This document shows positions 9,149 through 19,346 of a stretch of DNA of 64,000 nucleotides, piece after piece. Made by a program: the position numbers and the translations under genes. This DNA is from Vibrio atlanticus (GTDB lineage: Bacteria > Pseudomonadota > Gammaproteobacteria > Enterobacterales > Vibrionaceae), in the NCBI RefSeq assembly GCF_024347315.1, contig NZ_AP025460.1:2232001-2296000 (forward strand), read 5' to 3'. The notes under the pieces are model-generated. The model saw nothing but the letters and a program-made list of their open reading frames with translations. It did no database searches and was not told where the DNA came from. The first letter of the stretch is position 1. Every line of letters starts with the position of its first letter.

Positions 9149-10149
9149 TGCCATTACTTGATATTCGACATCTAACCATCGAGATTGAGACCCCTCAAGG
9201 GATGGTTAAAGCAGTAGATCGAATGAGTATTACCCTCAATGAGGGAGAAATTCGTGGCTTAGTAGGTGAATCAGGTTCTGGTAAGAGCTTGGTTGCAAAA
9301 GCGATCGTTGGTGTTTGCAAAGAAAACTGGAAAGTGTCTGCCGACCGAATGCGCCTTGGCAATATCGACCTGCTACAACTGACGCCCAAAGAACGACGCC
9401 GTGTGATCGCTCGCGATATCGCGATGATCTTCCAAGAACCATCGACATGTCTTGACCCTTCCGAAAAAGTGGGACGCCAGCTAATAGAGGCGATTCCTTC
9501 GCGTTCATTTGAAGGTCGATGGTGGCAACGGTTTAAGTGGCGAAAAAAGCAAGCAATAGCGTTACTGCATAAAGTGGGGATCAAAAATCACTCTCACCTA
9601 ATGGACAGCTATTCTTATGAGTTGACCGATGGTGAGTGTCAAAAAGTCATGATCGCCATGGCGATCGCTGCCAAGCCAAAAGTGCTAATTGCCGATGAGC
9701 CAACCAACGATTTAGACCCGATTACGCAGTCTCAAATATTGCGCTTATTGAGCCGAATGAATCAACTTCATAACACGACAATTCTCCTTATTGGGCACGA
9801 TTTAACGACCATCACTCAGTGGGCGACACGAATAACCGTGATGTACTGCGGTCAGTCCGTTGAGTCTGCAGATACGACAAAACTGTTGGATGTACCAAAG
9901 CATCCTTACACCGTTGCACTGCTAAAAGCGATGCCCGATTTTAACGACTGGATTCCCCATAAAGAAAAACTGCAATCTTTACCCGGGTCAATTCCGCCGC
10001 TGCAGCACCTTCCGATTGGTTGTCGACTTGGACCACGTTGTCCATACGCGCAAAGACAGTGTGTCGAGATCCCGTATACTAAACGTATAAAGACCCACAA
10101 ATTTAACTGTCATTTCCCTCTAAATATGGAGAAGAAAAAGAAATCATGA
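9148..10149 (+). CDS. sapD: ABC transporter ATPase SapD
   Basis: ATP-binding subunit of the Sap transporter. Walker A is GESGSGKS (about residue 38) and Walker B is [14 protein letters not shown]. The C-terminal oligopeptide-transporter extension has the cysteine pattern of this family ([15 protein letters not shown]). The signature motif is altered: in place of LSGGE the protein reads LTDGECQ, as is common in SapD. In E. coli SapD also supports Trk potassium uptake. It overlaps sapF by 4 bases. Confidence 0.93.
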   Translation: MPLLDIRHLTIEIETPQGMVKAVDRMSITLNEGEIRGLVGESGSGKSLVAKAIVGVCKENWKVSADRMRLGNIDLLQLTPKERRRVIARDIAMIFQEPSTCLDPSEKVGRQLIEAIPSRSFEGRWWQRFKWRKKQAIALLHKVGIKNHSHLMDSYSYELTDGECQKVMIAMAIAAKPKVLIADEPTNDLDPITQSQILRLLSRMNQLHNTTILLIGHDLTTITQWATRITVMYCGQSVESADTTKLLDVPKHPYTVALLKAMPDFNDWIPHKEKLQSLPGSIPPLQHLPIGCRLGPRCPYAQRQCVEIPYTKRIKTHKFNCHFPLNMEKKKKS

Positions 10150-10928
10150 GTGCATTATTAGAGGTCAGTGATTTATCTAAAGACTTTACGACTCGCTCTG
10201 GTCTTTTCCGTAAAAAGATTCATCAGGCAGTGAAGCCAGTCAGCTTTTCCCTTGAAGCGGGACAGACTATTGGTTTTATCGGTCAGAATGGGTCGGGGAA
10301 ATCGACATTAGCTAGAATGCTAGCGGGTATGGTGGAACCAACAGCAGGTGAGATCCGAGTGAACGGTGAAAAGCTAGAACACAAAGACTACTCAACTCGC
10401 TGTAAACTGATTCGAATGATCTTCCAAGATCCGAACACCTCGCTAAACCCACGCATCCAGATTGGTCGAATCCTTGAAGGACCATTGAAGCGAAATACCA
10501 ACATGCCACCAGAAGCCCGCATGCGCCGCGTAAAGGACACATTATTACGTGTTGGGCTTCTACCAGAACATGCTTACTTCTATCCTCAGATGCTTGCTGC
10601 AGGCCAGAAGCAGAGGGTTTGTTTGGCTCGCGCATTGATACTTCAGCCTTCCATCATTGTTGCTGATGAAGCGTTGAATGGTTTGGATATGGCGATGCGT
10701 TCGCAAATCATCAATCTGTTCCTAGAACTTCAAGAAGAGATGGGCGTATCGTTCGTTTATGTTTCCCAACACATCGGCATTGTTAAACACATCACAGATA
10801 AGATCATCGTCATGCACGAAGGCAATGTGGTTGAAAGTGGCGAAACACATGAAGTACTGACTAACCCAACTCACCAAATCACACAAAGGTTAGTTGAGAG
10901 CCACTTCTATAAAGCACCAAGCCATTAA
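10146..10928 (+). CDS. sapF: ABC transporter ATPase SapF
   Basis: Second ATPase of the Sap complex, 260 residues, pairing with SapD. It has Walker A GQNGSGKS (about residues 46-53), Walker [14 protein letters not shown] and the H-loop histidine in YVSQHIGIV. The signature is degenerate (MLAAGQKQR instead of LSGGQ), typical for SapF. It is the last canonical gene of sapABCDF; the DUF2927 gene follows within 40 bases. Confidence 0.93.
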   Translation: MSALLEVSDLSKDFTTRSGLFRKKIHQAVKPVSFSLEAGQTIGFIGQNGSGKSTLARMLAGMVEPTAGEIRVNGEKLEHKDYSTRCKLIRMIFQDPNTSLNPRIQIGRILEGPLKRNTNMPPEARMRRVKDTLLRVGLLPEHAYFYPQMLAAGQKQRVCLARALILQPSIIVADEALNGLDMAMRSQIINLFLELQEEMGVSFVYVSQHIGIVKHITDKIIVMHEGNVVESGETHEVLTNPTHQITQRLVESHFYKAPSH

Positions 10929-10964
10929 TCGGTGATCGCGCTATATTCCGCAAAGGGGAAAGAT

Positions 10965-11744
10965 ATGTTACCAAGAGCTTCAATGCTTTCCCTCTTGTTG
11001 GCGCTGCTGCCCTTTAATGCAGCAAGCACACCACTCACATGGCTAGATAGAACCTTCGTTGAAACTGCCTTTTATCACGTCGCACTTCAACACGAATATT
11101 CACAAGGCGACAAGCTCCTCGCTAAATGGAAACAACCTATTAAGATATGGATCGATCACCGAGTCGGCGACGAAGAGCTTCATCAAGAACTCACCGAATT
11201 GCACGTCCAGCACCTATCGCAAGTCACCCAACATCCGATTAAAATCGTCACACGAGAATCGGATGCAAACGTTAAATGGATATACACAAGGCAGAGTCAG
11301 TGGATAGCTGAAGCCAAAACTGTACTCAAACTGAAATCGACACAGCATCTAAACAGCGCTATCTGTACTGCAGGTTATCGAACTAATTCCAAAGGGGAGA
11401 TTGTATATGCAGGAATTGTGATCCCAGTAGATCAAGCGAGAGCAAGAGGAAAGCTGGTCGCATGTATCGTGGAAGAGATCACACAGGTTCTAGGCCTGCC
11501 GAATGATTCAGATAAAGCCTACCCTTCTATTTTCAATGATCACACGCCAGAAGACTTGTTATCCCCCTTAGATGTAGTGCTGCTAAAGCTACTGTATGAA
11601 CCTCAATTGAAAGTGGGAATGACAAAAGAACAGGCAAAACCAGTTGTGCGAAAAATACTGAAAAGATACAGCAAAACAGGTGTACTTCAGCAAGCTTCTA
11701 AAGCAGCACAGCAGGCGCCTTTGTATCAACTTATTGGGTATTGA
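10965..11744 (+). CDS. DUF2927 secreted protein, probable sap operon member
   Basis: Family of unknown function (DUF2927). From the ATG at 10965, which has a strong AGGGGA ribosome-binding site, the protein begins with a signal peptide (MLSLLLALLPFNAAS) and is predicted periplasmic. The conserved core includes CIVEEITQVLGLPNDSD (about residues 175-191) and LLSPLDVVLLKLLYEP, which resemble a degenerate metalloprotease helix region, though no HExxH is present (EEITQ sits there instead). An in-frame start at 10932 would touch sapF. The spacing implies co-transcription with the Sap transporter, so a periplasmic peptide-handling role is possible but unproven. Confidence 0.75.
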   Translation: MLPRASMLSLLLALLPFNAASTPLTWLDRTFVETAFYHVALQHEYSQGDKLLAKWKQPIKIWIDHRVGDEELHQELTELHVQHLSQVTQHPIKIVTRESDANVKWIYTRQSQWIAEAKTVLKLKSTQHLNSAICTAGYRTNSKGEIVYAGIVIPVDQARARGKLVACIVEEITQVLGLPNDSDKAYPSIFNDHTPEDLLSPLDVVLLKLLYEPQLKVGMTKEQAKPVVRKILKRYSKTGVLQQASKAAQQAPLYQLIGY

Positions 11745-11786
11745 CGAAAATACGTTGGAAAGTAGCTTAGAAGGGAAGAATAGAAC

Positions 11787-11818
11787 AACAGCGTTGCCCG
11801 AGGTAAGACAACGCTGGC
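11787..11818. terminator. Probable terminator between convergent genes
   Basis: An inverted repeat with arms AGCGTTG and CAACGCT lies between the converging DUF2927 and DUF2750 genes. T-runs on either side are weak, so termination efficiency is uncertain. Confidence 0.4.
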
Positions 11819-11836
11819 TTACAATTTGACGAAGAA

Positions 11837-12226
11837 TTAGCTTTTAGCAGCCTGCTTCTTCAGCTCGAAGTCGAACTCATCTGGGAACAAGATAACACCT
11901 TCTTCCTGTTCGTTCGGGAACACAACAACGGCAAGCTCGTCGTCTTCTAGACCGTTAGTCCAACGGCTATGCCATTTGTTTAATGAGATAGACTCCGCTT
12001 TACACTCCGACCAATCACCCGTCGCCCAAGACTCCGCAAACTCTTGGTTTGGCCATACAGGAACACAGTCTTCATCTTCTGTGTTCAGCATTACACAACC
12101 GTGTTCATCGGTTAAGATCCATACTTCACGGTTCGCTACGATTTCTTTCACACAGTACTTCAGGCGTTGCTCACCCGTATACTTATTGATTTCAGCGATT
12201 TTTTTATCGTCTAGCTGTGTAGTCAT
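11837..12226 (-). CDS. DUF2750 domain protein
   Basis: Conserved 129-residue cytoplasmic protein of the DUF2750 family. The typical features are an acidic body, the tract REVWILTDEHGCVMLNTEDED at about residues 33-53 (shown in part), VWPNQEFAESWA, and a C-terminal acidic beta region (VVVFPNEQEEGVILFPDEFD). No catalytic motif, signal peptide or membrane segment is visible. It is monocistronic, with a good start at 12226. Function unknown. Confidence 0.75.
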   Translation of the reverse strand: MTTQLDDKKIAEINKYTGEQRLKYCVKEIVANREVWILTDEHGCVMLNTEDEDCVPVWPNQEFAESWATGDWSECKAESISLNKWHSRWTNGLEDDELAVVVFPNEQEEGVILFPDEFDFELKKQAAKS

Positions 12227-12332
12227 CTCAATTTCCTACTTTAGTCAGTAACTATGTTCTTAAAGCTATTTTATGCCGAGTGTTTTTAACTTCAAACACT
12301 ATCGATGAAGAAGAAAGCCTACTTCAAAGAAA

Positions 12333-12357
12333 AACGCCTGCTAAATTAGCAGGCGTT
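12333..12357. terminator. Bidirectional terminator after ppaC
   Basis: A perfect hairpin with arms AACGCCTGCTAA and its complement lies just after the ppaC stop. T-runs are short on both sides. It separates ppaC from the DUF2750 gene promoter. Confidence 0.65.
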
Positions 12358-12375
12358 TATAATTAAGCGACTTGG

Positions 12376-13281
12376 TTAAACAAGCTCGCCTTGAAGCCAA
12401 GGCCAACCTTGCTTCTTACGGCTCAATGTATTTTCCATCATCAATACACCGTCTTTCTCGAATTTAACCAGCTTATCAGCCCACTCACCTTTGTAAAGAA
12501 GACGAGTTTGCGCAGTAGTGATGTCAGTTAGCATTACTGCCGCGAACGCTAGACCATCTTTCTCACAACGCGCTTCAAGATCAGCTTCTAGAGCTTCGAT
12601 CATGCCGTCTACTTGCTCAAGAGTCGCAAGCTCAACTTGACCAACAACAACATCACGACCGTTGAATGGGTAGCCTTTAAGGTCTTTTTCTACTAACTGT
12701 GCAGCAGATAGGCCTTCGATGTTTGTCTTAGCAATTAGAAGCGCTTTGATAAATGCATCAACGTCTGTTACGCCAGCGATTTCAGCAAGCTCAGCAACCG
12801 CGTCTTTGTCTTTTTGAGTACATGTTGGAGAAGCAAAACCAACTGTGTCTGAAAGAATTGCAGACATCATCAGTTTAGCGATTTGTTGAGAGATAGCGTG
12901 ACCTTCAATCTTAAACATGTTGAAAAGTACTGTATTTGTACAGCCAACAGGCCAGATCCAAGCTTCCATAGGGTTAACTGTCATCACGTCACCTAGACGG
13001 TGGTGATCGACAATACCTACGATCTCAGCATCAGCTACATCGTCTGGTGCTTGTGCAAGATCTGAGTAGTCTACTAGCCAGATTTTCTCACCAGCAACAG
13101 AAGTACGAAGTTCTGGCTTTTCAGCACCAGCGACTTCTAGAATGTGTTGAGTTTCGCGGTTGATCTCGCCTTGGCGAATTGGTGTCGCTTCCTCGCCACG
13201 AGCTTTAAGAAGCTCAGTTGCAACTAACGCACTACAAATACTGTCACTATCAGGGTTTTTGTGACCAACAACTAAAATCAT
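12376..13281 (-). CDS. ppaC: Manganese-dependent inorganic pyrophosphatase (family II)
   Basis: Hydrolyses pyrophosphate to phosphate in the cytosol, driving biosynthetic reactions; family II enzymes need Mn2+ (or Co2+). The 301-residue protein carries the DHH-family metal ligands: GHKNPDSDSI at residues 6-15, the Asp in VDYSDL (about 71), and DHHR (about 93). The C-terminal DHHA2 domain has the substrate-binding SRKKQ near the end (about residue 289). Its divergent neighbour is a predicted Mn/metal exporter with a Fur-like operator, which suggests a shared metal theme. Confidence 0.93.
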   Translation of the reverse strand: MILVVGHKNPDSDSICSALVATELLKARGEEATPIRQGEINRETQHILEVAGAEKPELRTSVAGEKIWLVDYSDLAQAPDDVADAEIVGIVDHHRLGDVMTVNPMEAWIWPVGCTNTVLFNMFKIEGHAISQQIAKLMMSAILSDTVGFASPTCTQKDKDAVAELAEIAGVTDVDAFIKALLIAKTNIEGLSAAQLVEKDLKGYPFNGRDVVVGQVELATLEQVDGMIEALEADLEARCEKDGLAFAAVMLTDITTAQTRLLYKGEWADKLVKFEKDGVLMMENTLSRKKQGWPWLQGELV

Positions 13282-13421
13282 GTTTCTTCCTATTACACTA
13301 ACAATTATGACTCTACCTTTAGAGTCTCTCTTTATTAGGCATACTTTACCTCATTTTTTTAGATTGGTCATGTTTCCTGGGTTTGGCCAATGGTAACAAA
13401 AGATAAAAAAACAACGAATGC

Positions 13422-13443
13422 AATTGATAATTATTATCATTCG
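13422..13443 (+). promoter_or_regulatory. Fur-like operator upstream of the metal exporter
   Basis: The stretch ATTGATAATTATTATCATT closely fits the Fur box GATAATGATTATCATTATC and is nearly palindromic. It ends about 40 bases before the exporter ATG. A metal-responsive regulator of the Fur superfamily (Fur or a manganese-sensing homologue) is expected to act here. Confidence 0.65.
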
Positions 13444-13482
13444 TATATGATTATCTTAATACACAAATTTTGAGTGACACTT

Positions 13483-14697
13483 ATGGATCGACTAATCTCT
13501 TTTTTGCCAAGCAGCAGCGCTGCGAAAACAACTCAGTTTTCACTGTCTTTTAAGCGCCTGCTTTTACCTATTTCACTTGCGGCGTTAGTTGCAGCTCCTG
13601 CTACGCGAGAATTGACGGTCACTACCTTGTCTGACGCCTTCTGGGCAGTGTCATGTTACGTTGCGCTAACCCTAGCGATTTACCACTGGTTAAGTCTATA
13701 CATCAACAAAGATAACGTCTTCAATAAGCTCGTCCATCAATCTCGTTCAAACCAAGTTGTATTCGCCGCGCTAATGGGGGCATTGCCAGGCTGTGGGGGA
13801 GCGATTGTGGTCACCACACAATTTATTTCAGGCAAACTCGGATTTGGTGCGGTTGTGGCTGTACTCGTCTCAACCATGGGTGACGCGGCCTTCCTGTTAA
13901 TTGCTAGCGAACCCAAAACAGGTTTAGCCATGATGGCGATGGGTGTAATCGTGGGTACCGCCTCAGGACGAATCATAAACTTGTTTCACGCAGACGACTT
14001 TTTACGCCCGAAACAGGCAGAGAGAAATGAAGCGGAAAACAGCTGTGCCTCACAACCTCAAGATCAAAGCCCTGTCTCTAAAAAAGCGATAAACCTTCAG
14101 GGTTACCTATGGTCCGTGCTTATTATTCCGGGAGCCGCTGTTGCCCTGCTTGGCTCTTTTCAAATCGATGTAAACCAGTTGCTCACACTGCCTGACATGT
14201 CTATGGAATGGACGGGCACTATTTTGCTGATTAGCTCGATGTTTTTGTGGGGGCTTACTCGTGAAATTGAGGATTACAAATCGGCCGTAAGTGAAGATGA
14301 AAAATGTATAGGTTCTCATCCACTACAAAAAACAGCTCAAGATACAAACTTTGTCACTGCATGGGTGGTGGTCGCTTTTCTTTTCTTCGAGTTTGGCTCT
14401 GTGCTTGCAAATGTCGATTTTGCGACGCTATTCTCAAGCTGGGGTATGATGCTCCCCCTGGCGGGTGTGTTGATGGGTTTACTGCCGGGGTGTGGTCCGC
14501 AATTGTTGGTCACTAGCCTTTACCTTTCGGGTGCACTGCCACTTTCAGCTCAGGTCGGTAACGCAATTTCAAATGATGGTGATGCTTTATTCCCTGCTAT
14601 CGCAATGGCACCAAAAGCGGCTCTTGTAGCCACATTATATTCAGGCATACCCGCATTAATCTGTGCATACGGTTATTGGTTTATGTTCGAAATTTAA
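13483..14697 (+). CDS. Predicted metal (manganese-type) exporter, 10-11 transmembrane segments (ArsP_2/PF11449-like)
   Basis: Polytopic inner-membrane protein of about 404 residues. It has two homologous halves, each with a glycine- and cysteine-rich signature: GALPGCGGAIVVTTQF in the first and GLLPGCGPQLLVTSLY in the second, each followed by an acidic motif (STMGDAAF and SNDGDALFPAIA). This duplicated pattern is that of the putative manganese/heavy-metal transporter family often found in Vibrio. I start at the ATG at 13483; a GTG three codons earlier is possible. The hydrophilic linker between halves (about residues 175-205) is probably cytoplasmic. The Fur-like box upstream and the divergent Mn-dependent pyrophosphatase support a metal role; the exact ion is inferred. 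Confidence 0.72.
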   Translation: MDRLISFLPSSSAAKTTQFSLSFKRLLLPISLAALVAAPATRELTVTTLSDAFWAVSCYVALTLAIYHWLSLYINKDNVFNKLVHQSRSNQVVFAALMGALPGCGGAIVVTTQFISGKLGFGAVVAVLVSTMGDAAFLLIASEPKTGLAMMAMGVIVGTASGRIINLFHADDFLRPKQAERNEAENSCASQPQDQSPVSKKAINLQGYLWSVLIIPGAAVALLGSFQIDVNQLLTLPDMSMEWTGTILLISSMFLWGLTREIEDYKSAVSEDEKCIGSHPLQKTAQDTNFVTAWVVVAFLFFEFGSVLANVDFATLFSSWGMMLPLAGVLMGLLPGCGPQLLVTSLYLSGALPLSAQVGNAISNDGDALFPAIAMAPKAALVATLYSGIPALICAYGYWFMFEI

Positions 14698-14730
14698 CTC
14701 AAGCTGATTCAATTCCATAGGTCTCTATTA

Positions 14731-14757
14731 GGTCGATACTTTGTATCGGCCTTTTTG
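14731..14757 (+). terminator. Terminator of the metal exporter gene
   Basis: Hairpin GGTCGATAC / GTATCGGCC followed by TTTTT, 34 bases after the exporter stop codon. Confidence 0.75.
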
Positions 14758-14939
14758 TTTCCGTCTGCCTAAGTCCTTACAACAGATTCTTTTTACACTC
14801 CCTTCCTGCTTCATTGTTCATAGTTCATAGTTCTACAGCCTATCCAAACGGCACGTCGTTATAGCCCGTCTCAAAAACGCCCCCTGTTGGCGCTATGACA
14901 ATACTTAATTACAAATCCCACACACAGGTTAGAAAAACA

Positions 14940-14972
14940 AAAAGCCCCTGTAAGAGTGCTTACAGGGGCTTT
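14940..14972 (-). terminator. Terminator of the torECA operon
   Basis: Strong hairpin AAAGCCCCTGTAAG / CTTACAGGGGCTTT with flanking A and T runs, about 40 bases after the torA stop on the minus strand. Confidence 0.85.
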
Positions 14973-15008
14973 AATTCAAGCTTTAATCTTGGTTCTTAAG
15001 TACAAGAC

Positions 15009-17471
15009 TTAAGAAACTTCGATTGGACCACCGAATGAAGTTACTGGAGGCAGTTTGCCTTGGAACTTCTCGAAGTTAACCAAACATGTGTTTGCTGACG
15101 TTGCTTGAGCAAGTTCAGACGTACCGATGTCTTGAGTTAGTGTGTTTGGATCGCCGTATGTATCTAGCGCCCCCACTTTCTCGTTGATCGGGCCGTACCA
15201 AGCGCCTTCTTCGATACGAACAACACCAGGTGCGTAGCTATCCATTAGAACAGCACCTGCTAGTAGTTGACCACGGTCATTGAACACACGTACTACGTCG
15301 CCATCTTTGATGCCTTTCTTCTTAGCATCGATTGGGTTGATGTAGATTGGCTCACGGCCTTGTACCGCGTAAGTCGCACGCCACTCTTCAGATTCACACA
15401 TCTGAGAGTGAAGACGCTTGTCTGGGTGACAAGATTGTAGCCAGTACGGATGTTTGTCAGAGCCTGGACCACCGTGTGAACGTTCAGATTTCTCAAACCA
15501 CATAGGGTGTTCTTGACAGTGCTCGTAACCCATGTTGCCAACAGTACGGCTTGTGATTTCGATGAAACCAGAAGGCGTACCTAGTGCGTTGATCTCTGGA
15601 TCTTCACGGAATGAAGCGTGACGAGTCCATGGCTTACCTTTACCGAAGTCTAGGAAACCTTTCTCCCAGAACTCAGCAAACTCAGGCATTTCGAAGCTGC
15701 CTTCGTTTGATGCACGACATTCGTCATACAGAGATTTAACCCACTGCATTTCGTCCATACCACGCGTGTAATCGTCGTAACGCCCCCAACGCTTAGTTAG
15801 GCTAGACATAATCTCGAAGTCAGTTTTAGACTGGAACAGAGGATCGACTAGTTTGTGCATCGCGATCAAACCACGACCAGAGTACGCGCCGTAACCATCA
15901 ATATCGTTACGTTCCCACTGAGTACATGCAGGAAGCACGATATCAGAGTGACGACAAGTTGCAGTCCAAGCGAAATCAACAGCCACTACAGTTTGTAGGC
16001 TCTTGAATGCTTTACGCATCTTGTTGCGATCTTGGTGGTGGTGCCACGGGTTATTACCACTGAATACCATCATCTTGATATCCGGTAGTGTAACCGTTGA
16101 ACCGTTCGCTTTGATCTTCTTACCTGGCTCTAGCAAGCTATCTACCCAACGAGCAACAGGGATTACACGGCTGTAACCGTTGTAATCAGTGTTAGTGTGC
16201 TTAGGCGATTGACCTTGGTCGATGTTCAACGGGAATGAACCCGGAGCAGCGAAGCCAGTTGAAGAAACACCGATACCAGAGTAATGGTGACCGTAAGAGA
16301 TACCACCGCCAGGTAAACCGATTTGACCAACCATTGCTGCGATAACGGCACACATCCAGTAAGGCTGCTCACCGTGTTGTTGACGTTGGATACTCCAACC
16401 GACAAGAATCTGCGTACGACCATTAACCAGCATCTTAGCGAATTCACGGATAGAGTCCGCGCTTGCGCCACAGATAGCCGAAGCCCACTCTGGTGTCTTC
16501 TCAACTTTATCTTTCGTTTCACCTTGAACGTACTTGATGAAGTCTTCAAAACCTAGACAGTAAGTTTCGATGAACTTCTTGTCGTATAGGCCTTCGTTGT
16601 AAAGAACGTGAGCAACACCAAGCATGAACGCCACATCAGTTTGTGGATTGATGTACATCTGCTCGTTTTCTAGGTAACGGCCTGTTTTGTTTTGAACAGG
16701 GTCAACAGAAACAACGTTGATCTCTTTCTTAGCAACTTTCTCTTTCAGCTGTTCTAGGTATGCAAATGACTCGTGAGTCTCACATGTCCAACCTACTTGC
16801 AGGTTTTTAACTGGATCGTTACCCCAAAGAACAATGTTGTCACTGTTTTCTAGGATAAGTTCCCAAGATGTACCTTGTGCGTAAACTTCTGTCGAACCTA
16901 GCACGTAAGGCATGATCGTTTGACCAGCACCTGTTGAGTAGTCACCGATTTTCTTCACAGAGTAACCGTGAAGTGCCATTGCACGTTGCATGTGGTTAGT
17001 ACAGCTGTGGAACTGACCTGTTTGTCTCCAACCAGTTTGACCTGTGTGAAGCGCCCATGGACCGTAATCTTTCTGTACGCGCTCTAGTTCGCGGTAAACA
17101 AGGTCTAGTGCCTCATCCCAAGTCACACGAATAAAGCGGTTGTTACCACGCGTGTCAGCGCTGTATTTATGCTTCTTCAACCAATCTAGGCGAACCATTG
17201 GGTAACGCACACGTGATGGGCTGTAGATAATACCTTTAATACCTTTCAACATCTCAGTTGGGTGTTGATCGATTTCTAGAGGTTTAATCTCTTGTACTTT
17301 ACCCGCATAAACGCGAGCTCGGAATGCACCCCAGTGAGAACCAGAGACTTTCCACGCGCCGTCTGTTTCTGCTGCAGACGCTGATGCCGACGCCAATAAG
17401 CTTGGACCGATAACCGATGCCGCACTTGTAGTAGCGACACCTTTCAGAAAACTTCTTCTTGTAATTGCCAT
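15009..17471 (-). CDS. torA: Trimethylamine-N-oxide reductase, molybdopterin catalytic subunit
   Basis: Periplasmic terminal reductase that converts TMAO to trimethylamine during anaerobic respiration, receiving electrons from TorC. The 820-residue protein begins with a Tat signal ([14 protein letters not shown]) and shows DMSO-reductase-family molybdenum-domain motifs, including [12 protein letters not shown], the Mo-ligand region GDYSTGAGQ (serine-type), and [13 protein letters not shown]. No iron-sulfur cysteine cluster is present, as expected for TorA. It is the last gene of torECA, 24 bases after torC. The usual chaperone torD and the torTSR regulators are not in the window. Confidence 0.96.
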   Translation of the reverse strand: MAITRRSFLKGVATTSAASVIGPSLLASASASAAETDGAWKVSGSHWGAFRARVYAGKVQEIKPLEIDQHPTEMLKGIKGIIYSPSRVRYPMVRLDWLKKHKYSADTRGNNRFIRVTWDEALDLVYRELERVQKDYGPWALHTGQTGWRQTGQFHSCTNHMQRAMALHGYSVKKIGDYSTGAGQTIMPYVLGSTEVYAQGTSWELILENSDNIVLWGNDPVKNLQVGWTCETHESFAYLEQLKEKVAKKEINVVSVDPVQNKTGRYLENEQMYINPQTDVAFMLGVAHVLYNEGLYDKKFIETYCLGFEDFIKYVQGETKDKVEKTPEWASAICGASADSIREFAKMLVNGRTQILVGWSIQRQQHGEQPYWMCAVIAAMVGQIGLPGGGISYGHHYSGIGVSSTGFAAPGSFPLNIDQGQSPKHTNTDYNGYSRVIPVARWVDSLLEPGKKIKANGSTVTLPDIKMMVFSGNNPWHHHQDRNKMRKAFKSLQTVVAVDFAWTATCRHSDIVLPACTQWERNDIDGYGAYSGRGLIAMHKLVDPLFQSKTDFEIMSSLTKRWGRYDDYTRGMDEMQWVKSLYDECRASNEGSFEMPEFAEFWEKGFLDFGKGKPWTRHASFREDPEINALGTPSGFIEITSRTVGNMGYEHCQEHPMWFEKSERSHGGPGSDKHPYWLQSCHPDKRLHSQMCESEEWRATYAVQGREPIYINPIDAKKKGIKDGDVVRVFNDRGQLLAGAVLMDSYAPGVVRIEEGAWYGPINEKVGALDTYGDPNTLTQDIGTSELAQATSANTCLVNFEKFQGKLPPVTSFGGPIEVS

Positions 17472-17495
17472 TGTGTTACTCCAATTGACGTCTTA

Positions 17496-18677
17496 TTAGT
17501 GATGGCCTTCAGAAAAATCTGATGAGTGCTTCTGTAGATACTTAAGAACAAGTGCTTCTGTATCTGTATCGAAGTTAACGAATGCAATCATACCATCTAA
17601 CATGCCTACCCAACCGTTAGCGCTGAAGTGAGCTTCATCTGGCTGTGAGTGACACGTTGAACAGTTAGATTGGTACGCTTGACCCGCTGCGTTCCAAATT
17701 GGATCGAAGTTATCAACCATAGACTCTTTCTTCATCCAAAGTGCTAGGTTAACTTCTTCCCATGGAAGGCCAGTAAGCTCATCTTCTTTCTTCTCACCAA
17801 CAGTGATAACGTCACTTTGAGATACTTCTTTGGTCAAGATTGCAGTTGAGATGTTCATACCGAAGTCTTCTTGGATTACACGTCCGAAGCCTTTCGCTTT
17901 ACGCCAACCATCGATTTGAATCTTGATCATGTCGCCTTTTTCGTCGATAACCGCAACTTTACTTGCAGGACTTAGTAGACCCGCTTCAACCGTTGCTGTT
18001 TCATCTGTGTACATTGGTAGGTGACGAATAGAGATCACGTCAGAACCATTTGCGTAAGATGTGCTGCTTGCTACATTTTCTAGCTCGCCAACAATACCGC
18101 TTGCTGATGCCATATCCATTGGAAGGTTGTGAGCAATACCTTTATGACAGTCAACACAGCTTTGATCACGTTCTGCTGCATTCTTCATCTGGATACGCGC
18201 TGTTGGGCGCATGTTCTCGAAGTCCATTGAATCGTAGTTGTGACAGTTTTTACACTCTAGAGATTTGTTCGAAGAGAAACGATCCCATTCGTGTTTAGCC
18301 AGTTCGATACGACGAGCTTCGAATTTCTCAGGTGTATCTAGGTCACCAAATACTTGAGCGAATACTTCTTTAGATGCTTGCATCTTACGAGCGATTTTTG
18401 CTGTCCATTCATGTGGAACGTGACAGTCAGGACAAGTAGCACGTACACCAGAAGTGTTTTTCCAGTGAACTGTTTCTTGTAGCTCTACGTAAACATTGTC
18501 ACGCATGGTGTGACAACTTACACAAAACTCTTCTGTATTTGTGTGCTCTAGAGCTGTGTTAAAACCGCCCCAGAAAATAACACCGGCGATAAAGCCACCC
18601 ATAGTTAGTACACCAAGACTGATGTGTACTGCAGGGCGAGTCATTGTGCGCCATAATTTAACTAAAAATGATTTCAT
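17496..18677 (-). CDS. torC: Pentaheme c-type cytochrome TorC
   Basis: Membrane-anchored cytochrome that takes electrons from the menaquinol pool and passes them to TorA in the periplasm. It has one N-terminal membrane anchor (about residues 17-39), four NapC/NirT-type heme sites (CVSCH about 52, CPDCH about 81, CKNCH about 143, CVDCH about 176) and a separate C-terminal fifth site (CSTCH about 341), exactly the TorC plan. Length 393 is normal. It lies between torE and torA in the operon. Confidence 0.96.
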   Translation of the reverse strand: MKSFLVKLWRTMTRPAVHISLGVLTMGGFIAGVIFWGGFNTALEHTNTEEFCVSCHTMRDNVYVELQETVHWKNTSGVRATCPDCHVPHEWTAKIARKMQASKEVFAQVFGDLDTPEKFEARRIELAKHEWDRFSSNKSLECKNCHNYDSMDFENMRPTARIQMKNAAERDQSCVDCHKGIAHNLPMDMASASGIVGELENVASSTSYANGSDVISIRHLPMYTDETATVEAGLLSPASKVAVIDEKGDMIKIQIDGWRKAKGFGRVIQEDFGMNISTAILTKEVSQSDVITVGEKKEDELTGLPWEEVNLALWMKKESMVDNFDPIWNAAGQAYQSNCSTCHSQPDEAHFSANGWVGMLDGMIAFVNFDTDTEALVLKYLQKHSSDFSEGHH

Positions 18678-18727
18678 GTTTAGCTCTCTTAAATATTGAT
18701 TTTAAAAAATGTTGTTACTAGAGGGCA

Positions 18728-18910
18728 TTACATGCCGCCGTGAGCACCAGGAGGTCCGAATACAAACACTTGCAGTGCCCAAACTAGGAAGCCGTAACCG
18801 CCTACAAAAGCCACACTTAATATTGGAAAGAGAACCACCGCGATGAAGAGGAAAGACTTCCACTCCAACGAGCGTTTTTCGCCAGTTTCAATTTTATTAA
18901 CATCACTCAT
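18728..18910 (-). CDS. torE: TorE, small membrane protein of the TMAO reductase operon
   Basis: Sixty-residue protein with a single membrane helix (about residues 19-50, FLFIAVVLFPILSVAFVGGY) and a glycine-rich end (GPPGAHGGM). This is the NapE/TorE-type subunit that heads torECA operons in Vibrio and Shewanella. Its role is not settled; it probably supports the cytochrome part of the chain. It is 50 bases ahead of torC. Confidence 0.88.
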   Translation of the reverse strand: MSDVNKIETGEKRSLEWKSFLFIAVVLFPILSVAFVGGYGFLVWALQVFVFGPPGAHGGM

Positions 18911-19346
18911 ACATTTTGCCTATTTTGTATTTAGTAATTTCGAGTAACCCATTCTATGGGGCTAAAGTTCTTGAGTATCTAACAACAAATTTTAGACCAT
19001 ACACAAAGTAGGGTTCAATCAAATCCCCCGTTATAACCCTTGCTAATCAATACTTTTTTGAGGTCATCCAAACTTGTTTTCAGTTAAACAAAGTTATTAA
19101 AAAGTATTAACAAATGTGAAGAATTAAGTATATTTCACAAATGTTAAAAACCAACATACACGCAACCATCTGACAACCAATTTTAACTTTTTACCTACTA
19201 AGTAGTAGCTAAAAAAGCCTCAAACAACCACTATTTTGTGTTTTGTTTGTTAAATGATTGATCATTTTTAGAATTGGTGACTTTACAGTTGAAATGCATC
19301 ATTTGGCACTTTCAGATATGATGGAGACCACTTAAAAGGAATCATT
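18911..19346. other. Long intergenic region between divergent torE and fetB
   Basis: No gene is seen in these 436 bases, which are AT-rich and must hold both promoters. A 16-base palindrome, AAATGATTGATCATTT, lies at 19252-19267, about 80 bases before fetB, and may be an operator of unknown identity. I found no convincing TorR decamer or FNR box. Confidence 0.5.

Larger units (their letters stand above)
14698..15008. other. Intergenic region between converging exporter and torA
   Basis: No gene seen. It contains one terminator for each flanking gene (listed separately) and about 180 bases of unremarkable sequence between them. Confidence 0.6.
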
